This document shows positions 1-8,286 of a stretch of DNA of 64,000 nucleotides, piece after piece. Made by a program: the position numbers and the translations under genes. The DNA comes from Lachnospiraceae bacterium (GTDB taxonomy: Bacteria; Bacillota; Clostridia; Lachnospirales; Lachnospiraceae), in assembly GCA_024698075.1 (NCBI GenBank), contig JAILRP010000061.1:1-64000 (forward strand). Direction: 5' to 3'. A model generated the notes under the pieces. It ran no database searches. It saw nothing but the letters and a program-made list of their open reading frames with translations, and was not told where the DNA came from. Position 1 is the first letter of the stretch. Every line of letters starts with the position of its first letter.

Positions 1-417
1 GGTCAATGTTTTTTGTGCCTGGGTAAGAGCTGCGTTCAGGCTTTCGATTTCTTTTTCGTTTTCGGTGAGCGCGTTGGCGGAATCCCCCTGGGCGGCTTTC
101 AGCTGCTCGATTTCCGCTTGCAGGGCGGCGGCGGTTTCTCCCGCGGCGTTCAGCGCCGCCTGGGCCGCTTCGGCCTGGCCGGTCAATTGCTGAATCCTCT
201 GCTGCGCTTCGGCCTGCCGGGCCAGGGCCTCGTCCCGTTCGGCTGCCGCGACCTGAGCCTGGCTCTGCGCTTCCCTCACCCGCAGCGTTTCCCGCTGTGC
301 CGATGCCTCCCGGGCGTTCGTTTCCTGCCTGCTGATCTGGATGCCGAAATACCCGGCCATGACCAGCACGGCGCAGATGGCTAACGCCAGCGCAACGGTC
401 AACCATTTTTTATCCAT
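1..417 (-). CDS. Partial coiled-coil protein with N-terminal membrane anchor
   Basis: I do not recognise this gene. It is open for 139 codons from an ATG at 417 to the window edge, so its C-terminus is missing. The start is supported by AAGGAG about 9 bases upstream (427-432). The protein begins MDKKWLTVALALAICAVLVM, a short basic end followed by one hydrophobic helix (about residues 6-22). The rest is rich in Ala, Gln, Glu and Arg with a heptad-like pattern, suggesting a long coiled coil on the outer face of the membrane. Codon use is strongly GC-biased (GCC, GCG, CTG, CAG), unlike the rest of the window but like the 3' half of htpG next to it. No function can be assigned. Confidence 0.6.
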   Translation of the reverse strand, partial: MDKKWLTVALALAICAVLVMAGYFGIQISRQETNAREASAQRETLRVREAQSQAQVAAAERDEALARQAEAQQRIQQLTGQAEAAQAALNAAGETAAALQAEIEQLKAAQGDSANALTENEKEIESLNAALTQAQKTLT

Positions 418-574
418 CCGGTTTTTCTCCTTAAATGTCATACTGAAAACCGGCTGACGCCTCCCGCCGGGTGCTGTCAGCGCGGTGCATTGCTCGTTGA
501 TCCATGTGCCATTATAACGAAAAGCAGGAAAAAACGCAACCGAGCCGTCGCCCTTTTTTGCCGACGGAATGCGA

Positions 575-616
575 CAAAAAAAGGAACGCCGGGGCGTATG
601 GGTCCAGCGTTCCTTT
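575..616 (-). terminator. Intrinsic terminator downstream of htpG
   Basis: On the minus strand the arms AAAGGAACGC and GCGTTCCTTT form a 10-base stem with a GC-rich loop. The second arm runs into a stretch of seven T. It lies 14 bases past the htpG stop codon, so it is the expected end of the htpG transcript. Confidence 0.8.
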
Positions 617-629
617 GCGATATAATGCG

Positions 630-2609
630 TCAGGCCTTTTCTGCCATCAGCGCCACGATCTCGTTGCTGCGGGCGATGAAATCCTTCAAATCCTCCGCTT
701 CCAGAGGACGGCTCGACAGGCGGGCCAGATCGAACAGCTGCTTGCACAGCAGCTTGCTTACGTCGCCTTCCTCCATGGCGGCCAGGGCGCGGATGGTGGG
801 GCAGAGGCGGTTGAGCACCAGGGTGTACTTGGAGGGGAAGCCAAAGTCCTGGCCGTACATGGCGCTCATTTCCTTGTAGCGGCGCACCTGCTCTTCCTCG
901 GTGAGCATGACCGGCAGGCTGTGGTCGCTGAGGGCTTCGATCTTCACGGTCAGCTCCTGATCGCCCAGGGCGTCCCGGAACAGCTTTGCCATGGAGGCCT
1001 GGTCGATGTCCTTGCCTTCTTCGCTTTCCTCGGTCAGGCCGGACACGTCGGCGTCCACGCGCACGAACTGCAGGCCCTCGTTGCCGCCGCCGAATTCCAT
1101 GAAGCTCATGAAGTTCATGGCGATCAGGGTGTCCATCACGGCCACGTCGATGCCCTTATCGGTGTACAGCGCCACGGCCGCGGCCTGACGGTTCGCTTCG
1201 GTGGTGTAGTAGACCTTCTTTTCCGCCTTGCCCTCGTTGCGGCTGCGGTATTCGTCCAACGTCAGGTATTCGCCCTTGGTGGTTTTGAACAGCAGGCTGC
1301 CCTTCACCATGTCGTAGAACTTGCTGTCCCGCACGCAGCCGTACTTCACGAAGGGATGAATGTCGTCCCAGTAGGTTTCGTACTGCTTGCGTTCCGTGTT
1401 GAACAGGCCGTTCAGTTTGTCCGCCACCTTCTTGGTGATGTGGGCGGAGAGCTTCTTCACATACCCGTCGTTCTGCAGGAAGGAACGGGAAACGTTCAGG
1501 GGCAGGTCGGGACAGTCGATGACGCCCTTTAAGAGCATCAGGAATTCGGGAATGACTTCCTTGATGTTGTCGGCTATGAACACCTGGTTATTGTAAAGCT
1601 TTATGACGCCCTCGATGGACTCGTATTCCATGTTGATCTTCGGGAAGTAGAGTATCCCCTTTAAGTTGAACGGATAGTCCATGTTAAGGTGTATCCAGAA
1701 CAGGGGCTCCTTGTAGTCCATGAACACCTTGCGGTAGAACTCGAGATACTCTTCCTTCGTGCAGTCTGAAGGCCGCTTTGCCCATAGCGGGTTCGGATCG
1801 TTTACGGGGACCGGACGGCGGACGATCTTGGCCATCTCCTTCGCAGGGCTTACCTCGACTTTCTCCTTCTTTCCGTCCTTTTCCTGTTCCTCGTACTTGG
1901 CTTCCTCGGTGTATTTTTCAATGACTGTATCCTTGTCGGTCACCTCATCGGCCGGGATGTTGTCATACTGCTCCTTCTCGCCGGCCTTCGTCAGATAGAT
2001 GTTCACAGGCATGAACGAACAGTATTTCTTGAGCACTTCCCTCATCCTGTATTCGTTGCAGAATTCAAGGGAATCGTCATTGAGGAAAAGCGTTACTGTT
2101 GTGCCTACCTCGGTCCTCTCACCCTCGTCCATCGTGTACTCGGTGCCGCCGTCGCACTCCCAGTGGACCGCCTTGGCGCCATCCTTGAAGGAGAGCGTGT
2201 CGATGTGCACCTCGTCCGCGACCATGAACGCGGAGTAAAATCCGAGTCCGAAATGCCCGATTATCTGGTCGTTGTCCGTCTTGTCCTTGTATTTGTCAAG
2301 GAACGCCGTCGCACCCGAAAATGCTATCTGGGTAATGTATTCCTCGACTTCATCCGCATCCATTCCGATACCCGTGTCGGAAAAGCTGACTTTCTTGTTC
2401 TCGGGATCGACCTCGACGCAGATCTTCATGTCACGCCCCTCGGGAATGCTGTACTGCCCGATGACGTCGAGTTTTTTAAGCTTCGTGATGGCGTCACAGC
2501 CGTTGCTGACGAGCTCCCTCGCGAAGATATCGTGATCGGAATACATCCATTTCTTGATTATCGGGAATATATTCTCGCTGTTGATCGATAAATTTCCTGT
2601 CTTTGCCAT
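630..2609 (-). CDS. htpG: Molecular chaperone HtpG (Hsp90 family)
   Basis: ATP-dependent cytoplasmic Hsp90 chaperone of 659 residues. The N-terminal GHKL ATPase shows ELVSNGCDA (near residue 33) and DTGIGM. The middle domain has the conserved DLPLNVSRSFLQND stretch, followed by a C-terminal dimerisation domain. The gene is probably monocistronic: it has its own promoter and CIRCE operator upstream and a terminator downstream, so HrcA-controlled heat-shock expression is likely. Codon choice is not uniform. From the start to about base 1510 it resembles the rest of the window, with TTG, CTC, TTA and ATA codons. From about 1510 to the stop, Leu is almost always CTG and Arg CGC or CGG. The reading frame stays intact, so this is either a homologous gene replacement or a join of two genomes at a conserved block. 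Confidence 0.93.
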   Translation of the reverse strand: MAKTGNLSINSENIFPIIKKWMYSDHDIFARELVSNGCDAITKLKKLDVIGQYSIPEGRDMKICVEVDPENKKVSFSDTGIGMDADEVEEYITQIAFSGATAFLDKYKDKTDNDQIIGHFGLGFYSAFMVADEVHIDTLSFKDGAKAVHWECDGGTEYTMDEGERTEVGTTVTLFLNDDSLEFCNEYRMREVLKKYCSFMPVNIYLTKAGEKEQYDNIPADEVTDKDTVIEKYTEEAKYEEQEKDGKKEKVEVSPAKEMAKIVRRPVPVNDPNPLWAKRPSDCTKEEYLEFYRKVFMDYKEPLFWIHLNMDYPFNLKGILYFPKINMEYESIEGVIKLYNNQVFIADNIKEVIPEFLMLLKGVIDCPDLPLNVSRSFLQNDGYVKKLSAHITKKVADKLNGLFNTERKQYETYWDDIHPFVKYGCVRDSKFYDMVKGSLLFKTTKGEYLTLDEYRSRNEGKAEKKVYYTTEANRQAAAVALYTDKGIDVAVMDTLIAMNFMSFMEFGGGNEGLQFVRVDADVSGLTEESEEGKDIDQASMAKLFRDALGDQELTVKIEALSDHSLPVMLTEEEQVRRYKEMSAMYGQDFGFPSKYTLVLNRLCPTIRALAAMEEGDVSKLLCKQLFDLARLSSRPLEAEDLKDFIARSNEIVALMAEKA

Positions 2610-2667
2610 TTTATAACTACCTCTTTTCTTTTAGAACTTATTGTGCTGCATGCGGTCTGCAGGCCGG

Positions 2668-2734
2668 AAAATGGACCATCGACTCCGTCCCCATGGGCCA
2701 AAAAATGGACCGCTGACTCCGTCCCCATGGGCCA
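2668..2734 (-). repeat. Two tandem 33-base units in the htpG leader
   Basis: Bases 2668-2700 and 2702-2734 match at 30 of 33 positions. Read on the minus strand, each unit starts TGGCCCATGGGGACGGAGTC and ends in GGTCCATTTT, and its ends are partly complementary (TGGCCCAT with ATGGTCCA in the promoter-distal copy). The promoter-proximal unit is followed by six T. The units fall just after the predicted htpG transcription start, so they would form the 5' leader. They could be a REP-like dispersed repeat or an attenuator; the sequence alone does not decide. Confidence 0.6.
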
Positions 2735-2742
2735 TCAACAGA

Positions 2743-2771
2743 ATAATAACCCTCCGAAAAATGAAAGTCAA
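2743..2771 (-). promoter_or_regulatory. Sigma-A type promoter of htpG
   Basis: On the minus strand, TTGACT (2766-2771) and TATTAT (2743-2748) are separated by exactly 17 bases, close to the vegetative consensus. Transcription would start near 2736. The CIRCE operator lies 7 bases upstream of the -35 box. Confidence 0.7.
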
Positions 2772-2778
2772 GAAAAAT

Positions 2779-2805
2779 TTAGCACTCAACCGGGTTGAGT
2801 GCTAA
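2779..2805. promoter_or_regulatory. CIRCE operator (HrcA binding site)
   Basis: TTAGCACTC, a nine-base spacer, then GAGTGCTAA: a perfect match to the CIRCE inverted repeat bound by the HrcA repressor. It overlaps the last three codons and the stop of the upstream parvulin lipoprotein gene (stop at 2786-2788) and sits just upstream of the htpG -35 box. HrcA control of htpG is inferred from this. Confidence 0.85.
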
Positions 2806-3883
2806 CAACTGTAAAATATTTATCATATATCTCGAAAAAGCCTGTGGTTTTGACGGGTCCGCCGGGATCGTAGTGGATGCTGTCCCAGAGCGGTTTGTTG
2901 AGGTTTGATGTGAGCGTGGCGACGAAACTGTTGTATACCTCGTCAAAAGCCTCCTGCTTGCGCTTTTCGACGATCTTGACCTTGTTCGCGTCAGTCTCCT
3001 CGGGATTGAAAGTCGACATGCAGCATATCAGGTGGTATCCGTACTCGGTCTCGACTATGTCGCTGACCTCGCCCTCTCCCAAGTTGAACGCCGCCTCCTC
3101 GAATTCCGGCGGCATTACGCCGCGTCCGAAGCTGTACTCGCTGTTCTCGTCCTCATTGTAATCCGCGGCGAGCACCTCAAATGTCTCTCCGTCATTGATC
3201 CTCTGCTTGATCTGCGCAATGCGGGCAAGAGCGTTCTTCTTTTCCTCGTCGGAATACGGGATCCTCGTACCGTTCTCGTCAAGCCGGTACGTCTTGATCA
3301 GGATCGTCCGGACCGTGATCGTCCTCGCCTCGTCATCGCTGATCTCCGGATTGATATCTGCAGTCACGGCTTCATAGAGCTTGTTCGCGACGGCGAACTC
3401 ACGGTAGAGCATTGCGATCGTATCCATGTCGACATCGAGAATGTTCCTCTCCGCCTCCGTGAGCGTGTCAAAATATTCCCTTGCCGCTGCGTTGACCTTC
3501 GAGGTCTCGTTATCGTCGAGCTCGACCTCATACTTTGCCGCGAGGAGGTTCATCGTCTTGATCTGCGCGATCCTGGCCAGGATGCACTCCTTGTAGGAAT
3601 CCTCGAGGCTTGCATCTCCGACGGGCACGGACCAGATCTCGCTGCCGAACACCTCGCTGTACTGATTTTCCGAGTTGGCAAGGTACACCATTATCTCGTT
3701 CTTCATACACGGATGCCCCTCAAGGCGGAACACCTCGTCCTCGAGAAAATCACTCGTCAGCACGACCTCGGTCGGAAGCGTGTCCCTTCCGCAGCCGGCT
3801 AATGCCAGGGCGCACAGGCAGAGCGCTGCGATCCTACTGGATATCGATCGACGAGCCTTCTGAGCTTTCTTTTTCCTTGTCAA
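2786..3883 (-). CDS. Parvulin-type peptidyl-prolyl isomerase lipoprotein (PrsA/SurA-like)
   Basis: Likely a foldase on the outer face of the cell membrane. A TTG start at 3883 gives a basic n-region (MTRKKKAQKARR), a hydrophobic core and the lipobox LALAGC, a good lipoprotein signal. An ATG at 3949 is open but would overlap the upstream gene by 116 bases. A helical SurA/PrsA-like region leads to a rotamase domain in the C-terminal half, with TVRTILIKT, FEVLAADYNED, FGRGVMPPEFEEAAF and TEYGYHLI typical of parvulins. It is last in a run with glnS, the DUF2225 gene and the small membrane protein. The stop codon lies inside the CIRCE operator. Function is firm at family level; clients are unknown. 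Confidence 0.8.
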   Translation of the reverse strand: MTRKKKAQKARRSISSRIAALCLCALALAGCGRDTLPTEVVLTSDFLEDEVFRLEGHPCMKNEIMVYLANSENQYSEVFGSEIWSVPVGDASLEDSYKECILARIAQIKTMNLLAAKYEVELDDNETSKVNAAAREYFDTLTEAERNILDVDMDTIAMLYREFAVANKLYEAVTADINPEISDDEARTITVRTILIKTYRLDENGTRIPYSDEEKKNALARIAQIKQRINDGETFEVLAADYNEDENSEYSFGRGVMPPEFEEAAFNLGEGEVSDIVETEYGYHLICCMSTFNPEETDANKVKIVEKRKQEAFDEVYNSFVATLTSNLNKPLWDSIHYDPGGPVKTTGFFEIYDKYFTVVSTQPG

Positions 3884-4259
3884 AATCCTCAAATTCAAAA
3901 TCGCTCGTATCTTTCTTCTCCTTGACAATGCCGACTCCGCGTGCGGCATCCTCTGCCTTGTTCATGATGTCCTGCGCCGCGGATTTAACGGCCTTTTTAA
4001 GGGTGTTCTTTCCGTCAGCGGCTGCTGCCTTTAAATCCTCGGCAGTCTTCTTAACATCCTCGGCAACTTCCTTTGCGTCTTCCTTAAGCTCGGGATCGAG
4101 TGATACATAAGACCTCTCGGCTGCGCCTTCGCTCTTTCCTTCGCCGTCGGATCCTGCCTCGGCAGGCCTTTCCTTGTTCATCTCGCAGAAATACCACAGT
4201 CCCGCAAGGGCTGCTCCTGTCACGCCTACGAATGTTACGAACTTGCCAAATCCTTTCAT
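3834..4259 (-). CDS. Small single-pass membrane protein, YtxH-like composition
   Basis: A 141-residue protein that I cannot assign to a firm family. One membrane helix lies at residues 7-25 (FVTFVGVTGAALAGLWYF). After it comes a charged segment rich in Lys, Ala, Asp and Glu (about 55-105), with the amphipathic repeat pattern seen in YtxH-like and LEA-like proteins. The acidic tail ends SSIDIQ. The start codon overlaps the stop of the DUF2225 gene by 4 bases (ATGA), which implies translational coupling. Its 3' end overlaps the probable start of the parvulin lipoprotein gene by about 50 bases. A role at the envelope is only a guess from topology. Confidence 0.65.
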   Translation of the reverse strand: MKGFGKFVTFVGVTGAALAGLWYFCEMNKERPAEAGSDGEGKSEGAAERSYVSLDPELKEDAKEVAEDVKKTAEDLKAAAADGKNTLKKAVKSAAQDIMNKAEDAARGVGIVKEKKDTSDFEFEDFDKEKESSEGSSIDIQ

Positions 4260-5119
4260 GAGAATTCTCCTTTCATCTTCATCTGCTCAAGCACCATTTC
4301 CTTAAGGTCCCTCGCGCGGTCCTTTATCCTGCTGTTTGCTGCTTTGTTCATCAGTATTCCCGATATCATCTTCTGGGCCGTGTCAAACTGCCCGAACCTT
4401 GCGGCAAGCACCGCAAGCAGATAGTCGAGCGTCACCTCGTCCATTCCGGCTATCGGGAACTGCTCTTTCTGGCGCGCACTTATGAATCCGTCATAAGCCG
4501 CCTTGAGGGCCTCATTCTCATCAGCGTTCAGCTGGCTTATCTTTTCGTCATAGTCCGGAGCGTCGATCGGGACGTTTTCCCTTTTTCCCCTTATAGTCCA
4601 GCCCATCTTGAGGCATACATACGCCTTTTCGCTGTCCCTCGCACGCTTTACTATCGAGGACGCAAGAGCGAGCTGATATCTCTGGATGGAATCATCGTAT
4701 GTAAGTATCGGAGTGTTTGCGATGCCGCGCACCCTTCCGCTTATGCCTTCCTTCAGGAGCTTGACCTGTGCCGCCGGAAGAGGGCCGAGGTACTTGGTCA
4801 GCGTTCCGTATCCGCATTTGGGGCAGACGACCACATCGTATTTGCCCGGATCGAACTTGTCATACTTCGGGCGCAGGTCCGGATCCTGTCCGAGGAGCCT
4901 TGCCTTTCCCGTCCTGACTGCCCTGTAAGTGTACTTAAAATCGCATACCGGGCAGGTGACAGATTTGTCGAAGAGAACGCTTGCCTCGTCAAACGGAGCC
5001 TCCTCCTTCGGTTTTGCCGCCGGAGCAGCCGGCGCTGCCGGCTTCTTTTCCTCTTCGAATATTTCGGCACCCTCCAGTTTTCCGAGCCCCATGTTTGATA
5101 ATCCGTCTAGTAAACCCAT
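4256..5119 (-). CDS. DUF2225 family zinc-ribbon protein
   Basis: A 287-residue protein with two CxxC pairs (TCPVCDFKYTY near residue 55 and VCPKCGYGTL near residue 100), which fits the metal-binding layout of DUF2225 proteins common in Clostridia. Between them is the region RLLGQDPDLRPKYDKFDPG. The C-terminal part is helical and TPR-like (YLLAVLAARFGQFDTAQKMISGIL), ending in a charged helix. No membrane segment is seen, so it should be cytoplasmic. It lies 17 bases after glnS and overlaps the next gene by 4 bases. The biochemical role of the family is unknown to me. Confidence 0.75.
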   Translation of the reverse strand: MGLLDGLSNMGLGKLEGAEIFEEEKKPAAPAAPAAKPKEEAPFDEASVLFDKSVTCPVCDFKYTYRAVRTGKARLLGQDPDLRPKYDKFDPGKYDVVVCPKCGYGTLTKYLGPLPAAQVKLLKEGISGRVRGIANTPILTYDDSIQRYQLALASSIVKRARDSEKAYVCLKMGWTIRGKRENVPIDAPDYDEKISQLNADENEALKAAYDGFISARQKEQFPIAGMDEVTLDYLLAVLAARFGQFDTAQKMISGILMNKAANSRIKDRARDLKEMVLEQMKMKGEFS

Positions 5120-5136
5120 TTCATGCCTCCAAAAAC

Positions 5137-6810
5137 TTATTTATTATCAGGCAGCTTAAAGCTGCTCTTTAATGACACTACCCTGTTGAACACGGGCTCA
5201 CCTTCCTTCGAATCCCTGCAGTCAACGCAGAAGAATCCGTTGCGCACGAACTGGAACGATTCGTATATCTTCGCATCCTTGAGCGACGGCTCCATTACGC
5301 AGCCGGTAAGGACCGTCTTCGAGGCGGGATTGAGGTTTAGGCTTCCGTCCTCGTTGTACACGCCCTTCTCCTCGTCTATGAGATTTTCGTATAATCTCAC
5401 GGTCGCAGTAAAAGCGGTCGGCGCGTTCACCCAGTGTATCGTTCCCTTGACCTTGCGGTCGGGAGGGCAGCTGCCCTGCCTCGTTGCGGGATCATACGTG
5501 CAGTGCACGCAGGTGACGTTTCCGTCCGCATCGGTCTCATAAGACGTGCAGGTCACGAAGTATGCGTTCATGAGGCGGACCTCATTGCCCGGGAAAAGCC
5601 TGAAATATTTCTTCACGGGTTCTGCCATGAAGTCATCGCGCTCGATGTAAAGTTCCCTCGAAAAAGGCACTGACCTTGTCCCGAGCGATTCGTTCTCGAG
5701 GTTGTTCGGGACATCAAAGTATTCCGTCTCCCCCTCGGGATAATTGTCTATGACAAGCTTTATCGGATCGAGTACGGCCATGACGCGCGGCCTCGAAAGC
5801 TTGAGGTCTTCCCTTATGCAGTACTCGAGCATCGCATAATCCGCCGATGACTGAGCCTTTGATACTCCGCAAAGTTCCACGAACGTGCGTATCGACTGCG
5901 GCGTGAATCCGCGGCGGCGAAGCGCCGCAATGGACACGAGCCTCGGATCGTCCCATCCGTCAACGATCCCGTCCTCAACGAGTTTCTTGATATATCTTTT
6001 TCCCGTGACCACATTCGTCAGGTACATCTTGGCGAATTCGATCTGCCTTGGCGGATGCGGATACTCAAGTTCATTTACGACCCAGTCATAGAGCGGCCTG
6101 TGGTCCTCAAACTCGAGCGTGCAGCAGCTGTGCGTGACGCCTTCTATCGCATCCTCGATCGGATGCGCAAAATCATACATCGGATATACGCACCACTTGT
6201 CTCCGGTATTGTGGTGGCTCATATGTGCCACCCTGTATATGACCGGATCGCGCATGTTGATGTTCGGGCTCGCCATATCGATCTTGGCGCGAAGGACTTT
6301 CTCGCCGTCAGAAAATTTCCCTTCCTTCATCTGTGTGAACAGCTCAAGGTTCTCCTCTACGCTCCGCTCCCTGTAAGGGCTGTTCTTTCCGGGTGTGTCA
6401 AAAGTCCCCCTGTATTCCTTGATCTGGTCGGCCGTAAGGTCGCACACATATGCCTTGCCCTTCTTTATGAGCTTTACAGCGGCCTCATACATCTGGTCAA
6501 AATAGTCCGACGCAAAGAACAGCCTGTCTTCCCAGTCGGCTCCGAGCCAGGCGACATCCTCCTTTATGGATTCGACGAACTCGGTCTTCTCCTTGGTGGG
6601 GTTCGTGTCATCAAACCTTAAGTTGAACTTTCCGCCGTATTCTTTCGCAAGGCCGTAGTTTAAAAGTATGGCCTTCGCATGTCCGATATGCAGATATCCG
6701 TTAGGCTCCGGAGGAAAACGCGTATGTACGCCTTCGTACTTTCCTTCCTCGAGATCCTTGTCGATCATCGTTTCTATGAAATTTCTTGAAACATTTTCTT
6801 CGCCCATCAT
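5137..6810 (-). CDS. glnS: Glutaminyl-tRNA synthetase
   Basis: Class I synthetase that charges tRNA-Gln. The 557-residue protein has the HIGH-type motif in [15 protein letters not shown] (near residue 35) and the GlnRS-specific stretch [22 protein letters not shown]. The KMSKS-type loop is read as [13 protein letters not shown], followed by DGWDDPRL. The C-terminal half has the anticodon-binding beta-barrels ([24 protein letters not shown]). The length is normal. Two ATG codons are adjacent; GGAGA is placed better for the second (6807). It follows the unknown 456-residue gene by 15 bases and probably shares its promoter near 8232-8260. Direct GlnRS charging is not universal in Clostridia, so a GatCAB route may also exist elsewhere. 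Confidence 0.95.
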   Translation of the reverse strand: MMGEENVSRNFIETMIDKDLEEGKYEGVHTRFPPEPNGYLHIGHAKAILLNYGLAKEYGGKFNLRFDDTNPTKEKTEFVESIKEDVAWLGADWEDRLFFASDYFDQMYEAAVKLIKKGKAYVCDLTADQIKEYRGTFDTPGKNSPYRERSVEENLELFTQMKEGKFSDGEKVLRAKIDMASPNINMRDPVIYRVAHMSHHNTGDKWCVYPMYDFAHPIEDAIEGVTHSCCTLEFEDHRPLYDWVVNELEYPHPPRQIEFAKMYLTNVVTGKRYIKKLVEDGIVDGWDDPRLVSIAALRRRGFTPQSIRTFVELCGVSKAQSSADYAMLEYCIREDLKLSRPRVMAVLDPIKLVIDNYPEGETEYFDVPNNLENESLGTRSVPFSRELYIERDDFMAEPVKKYFRLFPGNEVRLMNAYFVTCTSYETDADGNVTCVHCTYDPATRQGSCPPDRKVKGTIHWVNAPTAFTATVRLYENLIDEEKGVYNEDGSLNLNPASKTVLTGCVMEPSLKDAKIYESFQFVRNGFFCVDCRDSKEGEPVFNRVVSLKSSFKLPDNK

Positions 6811-6825
6811 CTTCTCCTGATATGA

Positions 6826-8196
6826 TCAAAGCCTTAGGAATTCCCCATGTGTAATAAGCTCGTCGGGAACGCGGTTCCCTGATTTTTCTATCCTTCCGAT
6901 AACTATGTCGAACAGATGCTGCTCATGCGCCGACTTGTTGTGATACCTTTCTATGAGCTGCGTGTACTGCGGATTGGTAGCCACCGCACCCTCACGGATG
7001 ATCTTCGAGAACGGGCAGTAATTGAACAGTATCGCGCGCACGACCTTGTTGTGGCGCAGGGCACCCGAACTCTCGTACTGTATGTATGTCAGGTAGTCGG
7101 CAACGAACATTTCCTTGTAGCTGTTCCTTGCTTTCACGAGCGCAGCCTTGATCTTCTCCTTGGTCTCGGGAGACAGTTCGCGGTTGCGGCGGTATGTGTC
7201 TATATAATCAACATAGTCGCTGGTAAGCGACCGCTCGGACAGGTCGTTCCATCTCGCGCCCTGTATCCTCTTGCACATCTCCCACCTGAACTCGGCGCAC
7301 ATTTTTATGATGATCCCCGACAGATCCTCTTCCTCCGCGATGGGAAGTATGAACCTTCCGGGTGTTGTCCTTTTTGCTCCGGTTATCTCCTGCCACATCG
7401 CGTATCTCGTTCCCGCGACCGGCATCAGTATGACGTCAGGGAGCACCTCGACCTGGATGAACGCCTTGTCAACGCCTATCTCGGGCTCGGTATAAACCGT
7501 CTGCCTGTAGAAGAGCGAAAAATCAATCCCCTTTATGAGTGCTATCGTCTTGTTTATTATGTCATAGCTTAAGAGCGATCTTTCGAGCGGCCTCGTGAGC
7601 ACCTGGCCCGAGAAGAACGGAACGAAAGTCGTGACCCTCGGAGTCATCATCCTGTTGGCGGACCGGAACATGTTGTCGACCTCAAAATTTACCCTGGCAA
7701 CACCGTCAGAAAGCGCGGCACGCTCCTGCTCCTCGGTTATCTGGCCGTCTCTTTTCTGCTTGCGCAGTGTTGTGATGTAATCGGTGGAAAAATCATCTAT
7801 GGACGGATCTTTTCTGCCCGAATAGACAAGACGGAGCCACTGGTAGAAAGTCATGACATGCATCTGCTCGTCCTGTCCCATGGTCCTTGCGTATTCATAG
7901 AGTATCTTTGTATTTTCTTCTCCGGCAAGCTCCTCATCGATATATCCGAAATAAAGGAACATGAATATCTCATCGGGTATGCGGTCGCCCTCGAGCGTCC
8001 TGAAGAACACCAGCTTGTATATGTCGTAATAGTATGCGGTAAGTTCCTTCCGGAGCCTCCTGGTCGCATCATCTGACGCGCCCTGGTCGGAAAGGCCCGC
8101 AAAAGTCCTGATCTTCCCGAATATCTTTTCCCTGTTGTCGGGTGCGATTCCGGCATACTCAAGAATGTTCATGCACGAATTTGAAAAATCTGGCAT
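6826..8196 (-). CDS. Conserved-looking protein of unknown function
   Basis: A 456-residue protein that I do not recognise. It has no signal peptide or membrane helix and is rich in aromatic and charged residues. Notable stretches are ELTAYYYDIYKLVFFRTLEG, FMFLYFGYIDEEL, VTTFVPFFSGQVLTRPLERS and AVATNPQYTQLIERYHNKSAHEQHLFD. A predicted promoter at 8232-8260 and a GGGGG ribosome-binding site 6 bases before the ATG at 8196 decide the start; an upstream TTG at 8229 would lie at the transcription start. It opens the transcription unit that contains glnS. Size and composition suggest a large soluble helical domain. No catalytic motif is apparent. Confidence 0.7.
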   Translation of the reverse strand: MPDFSNSCMNILEYAGIAPDNREKIFGKIRTFAGLSDQGASDDATRRLRKELTAYYYDIYKLVFFRTLEGDRIPDEIFMFLYFGYIDEELAGEENTKILYEYARTMGQDEQMHVMTFYQWLRLVYSGRKDPSIDDFSTDYITTLRKQKRDGQITEEQERAALSDGVARVNFEVDNMFRSANRMMTPRVTTFVPFFSGQVLTRPLERSLLSYDIINKTIALIKGIDFSLFYRQTVYTEPEIGVDKAFIQVEVLPDVILMPVAGTRYAMWQEITGAKRTTPGRFILPIAEEEDLSGIIIKMCAEFRWEMCKRIQGARWNDLSERSLTSDYVDYIDTYRRNRELSPETKEKIKAALVKARNSYKEMFVADYLTYIQYESSGALRHNKVVRAILFNYCPFSKIIREGAVATNPQYTQLIERYHNKSAHEQHLFDIVIGRIEKSGNRVPDELITHGEFLRL

Positions 8197-8231
8197 TTCT
8201 TTCCCCCATGCTAATAAAGGCTTATCCAATA

Positions 8232-8260
8232 ATTATAAGATATAGCCGCGGGAATTACAA
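8232..8260 (-). promoter_or_regulatory. Promoter of the unknown gene-glnS unit
   Basis: On the minus strand, TTGTAA (8255-8260), 17 bases, then a perfect TATAAT (8232-8237). Transcription would start near 8225, giving a leader of about 28 bases to the ATG at 8196. Confidence 0.6.
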
Positions 8261-8286
8261 ATATTTAATATACTCGCCGGCAGGTC

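Noticed and set aside
504..1532. Plus-strand open frame of 342 codons antisense to htpG
   Set aside because: It is a mirror of the GC-rich 3' half of htpG, rich in His, Val and Ala without a family signature or ribosome-binding site.
3884..3949. Upstream ATG start for the parvulin lipoprotein
   Set aside because: It would overlap the previous gene by 116 bases and place 22 extra residues before a good lipoprotein signal that begins at the TTG at 3883.
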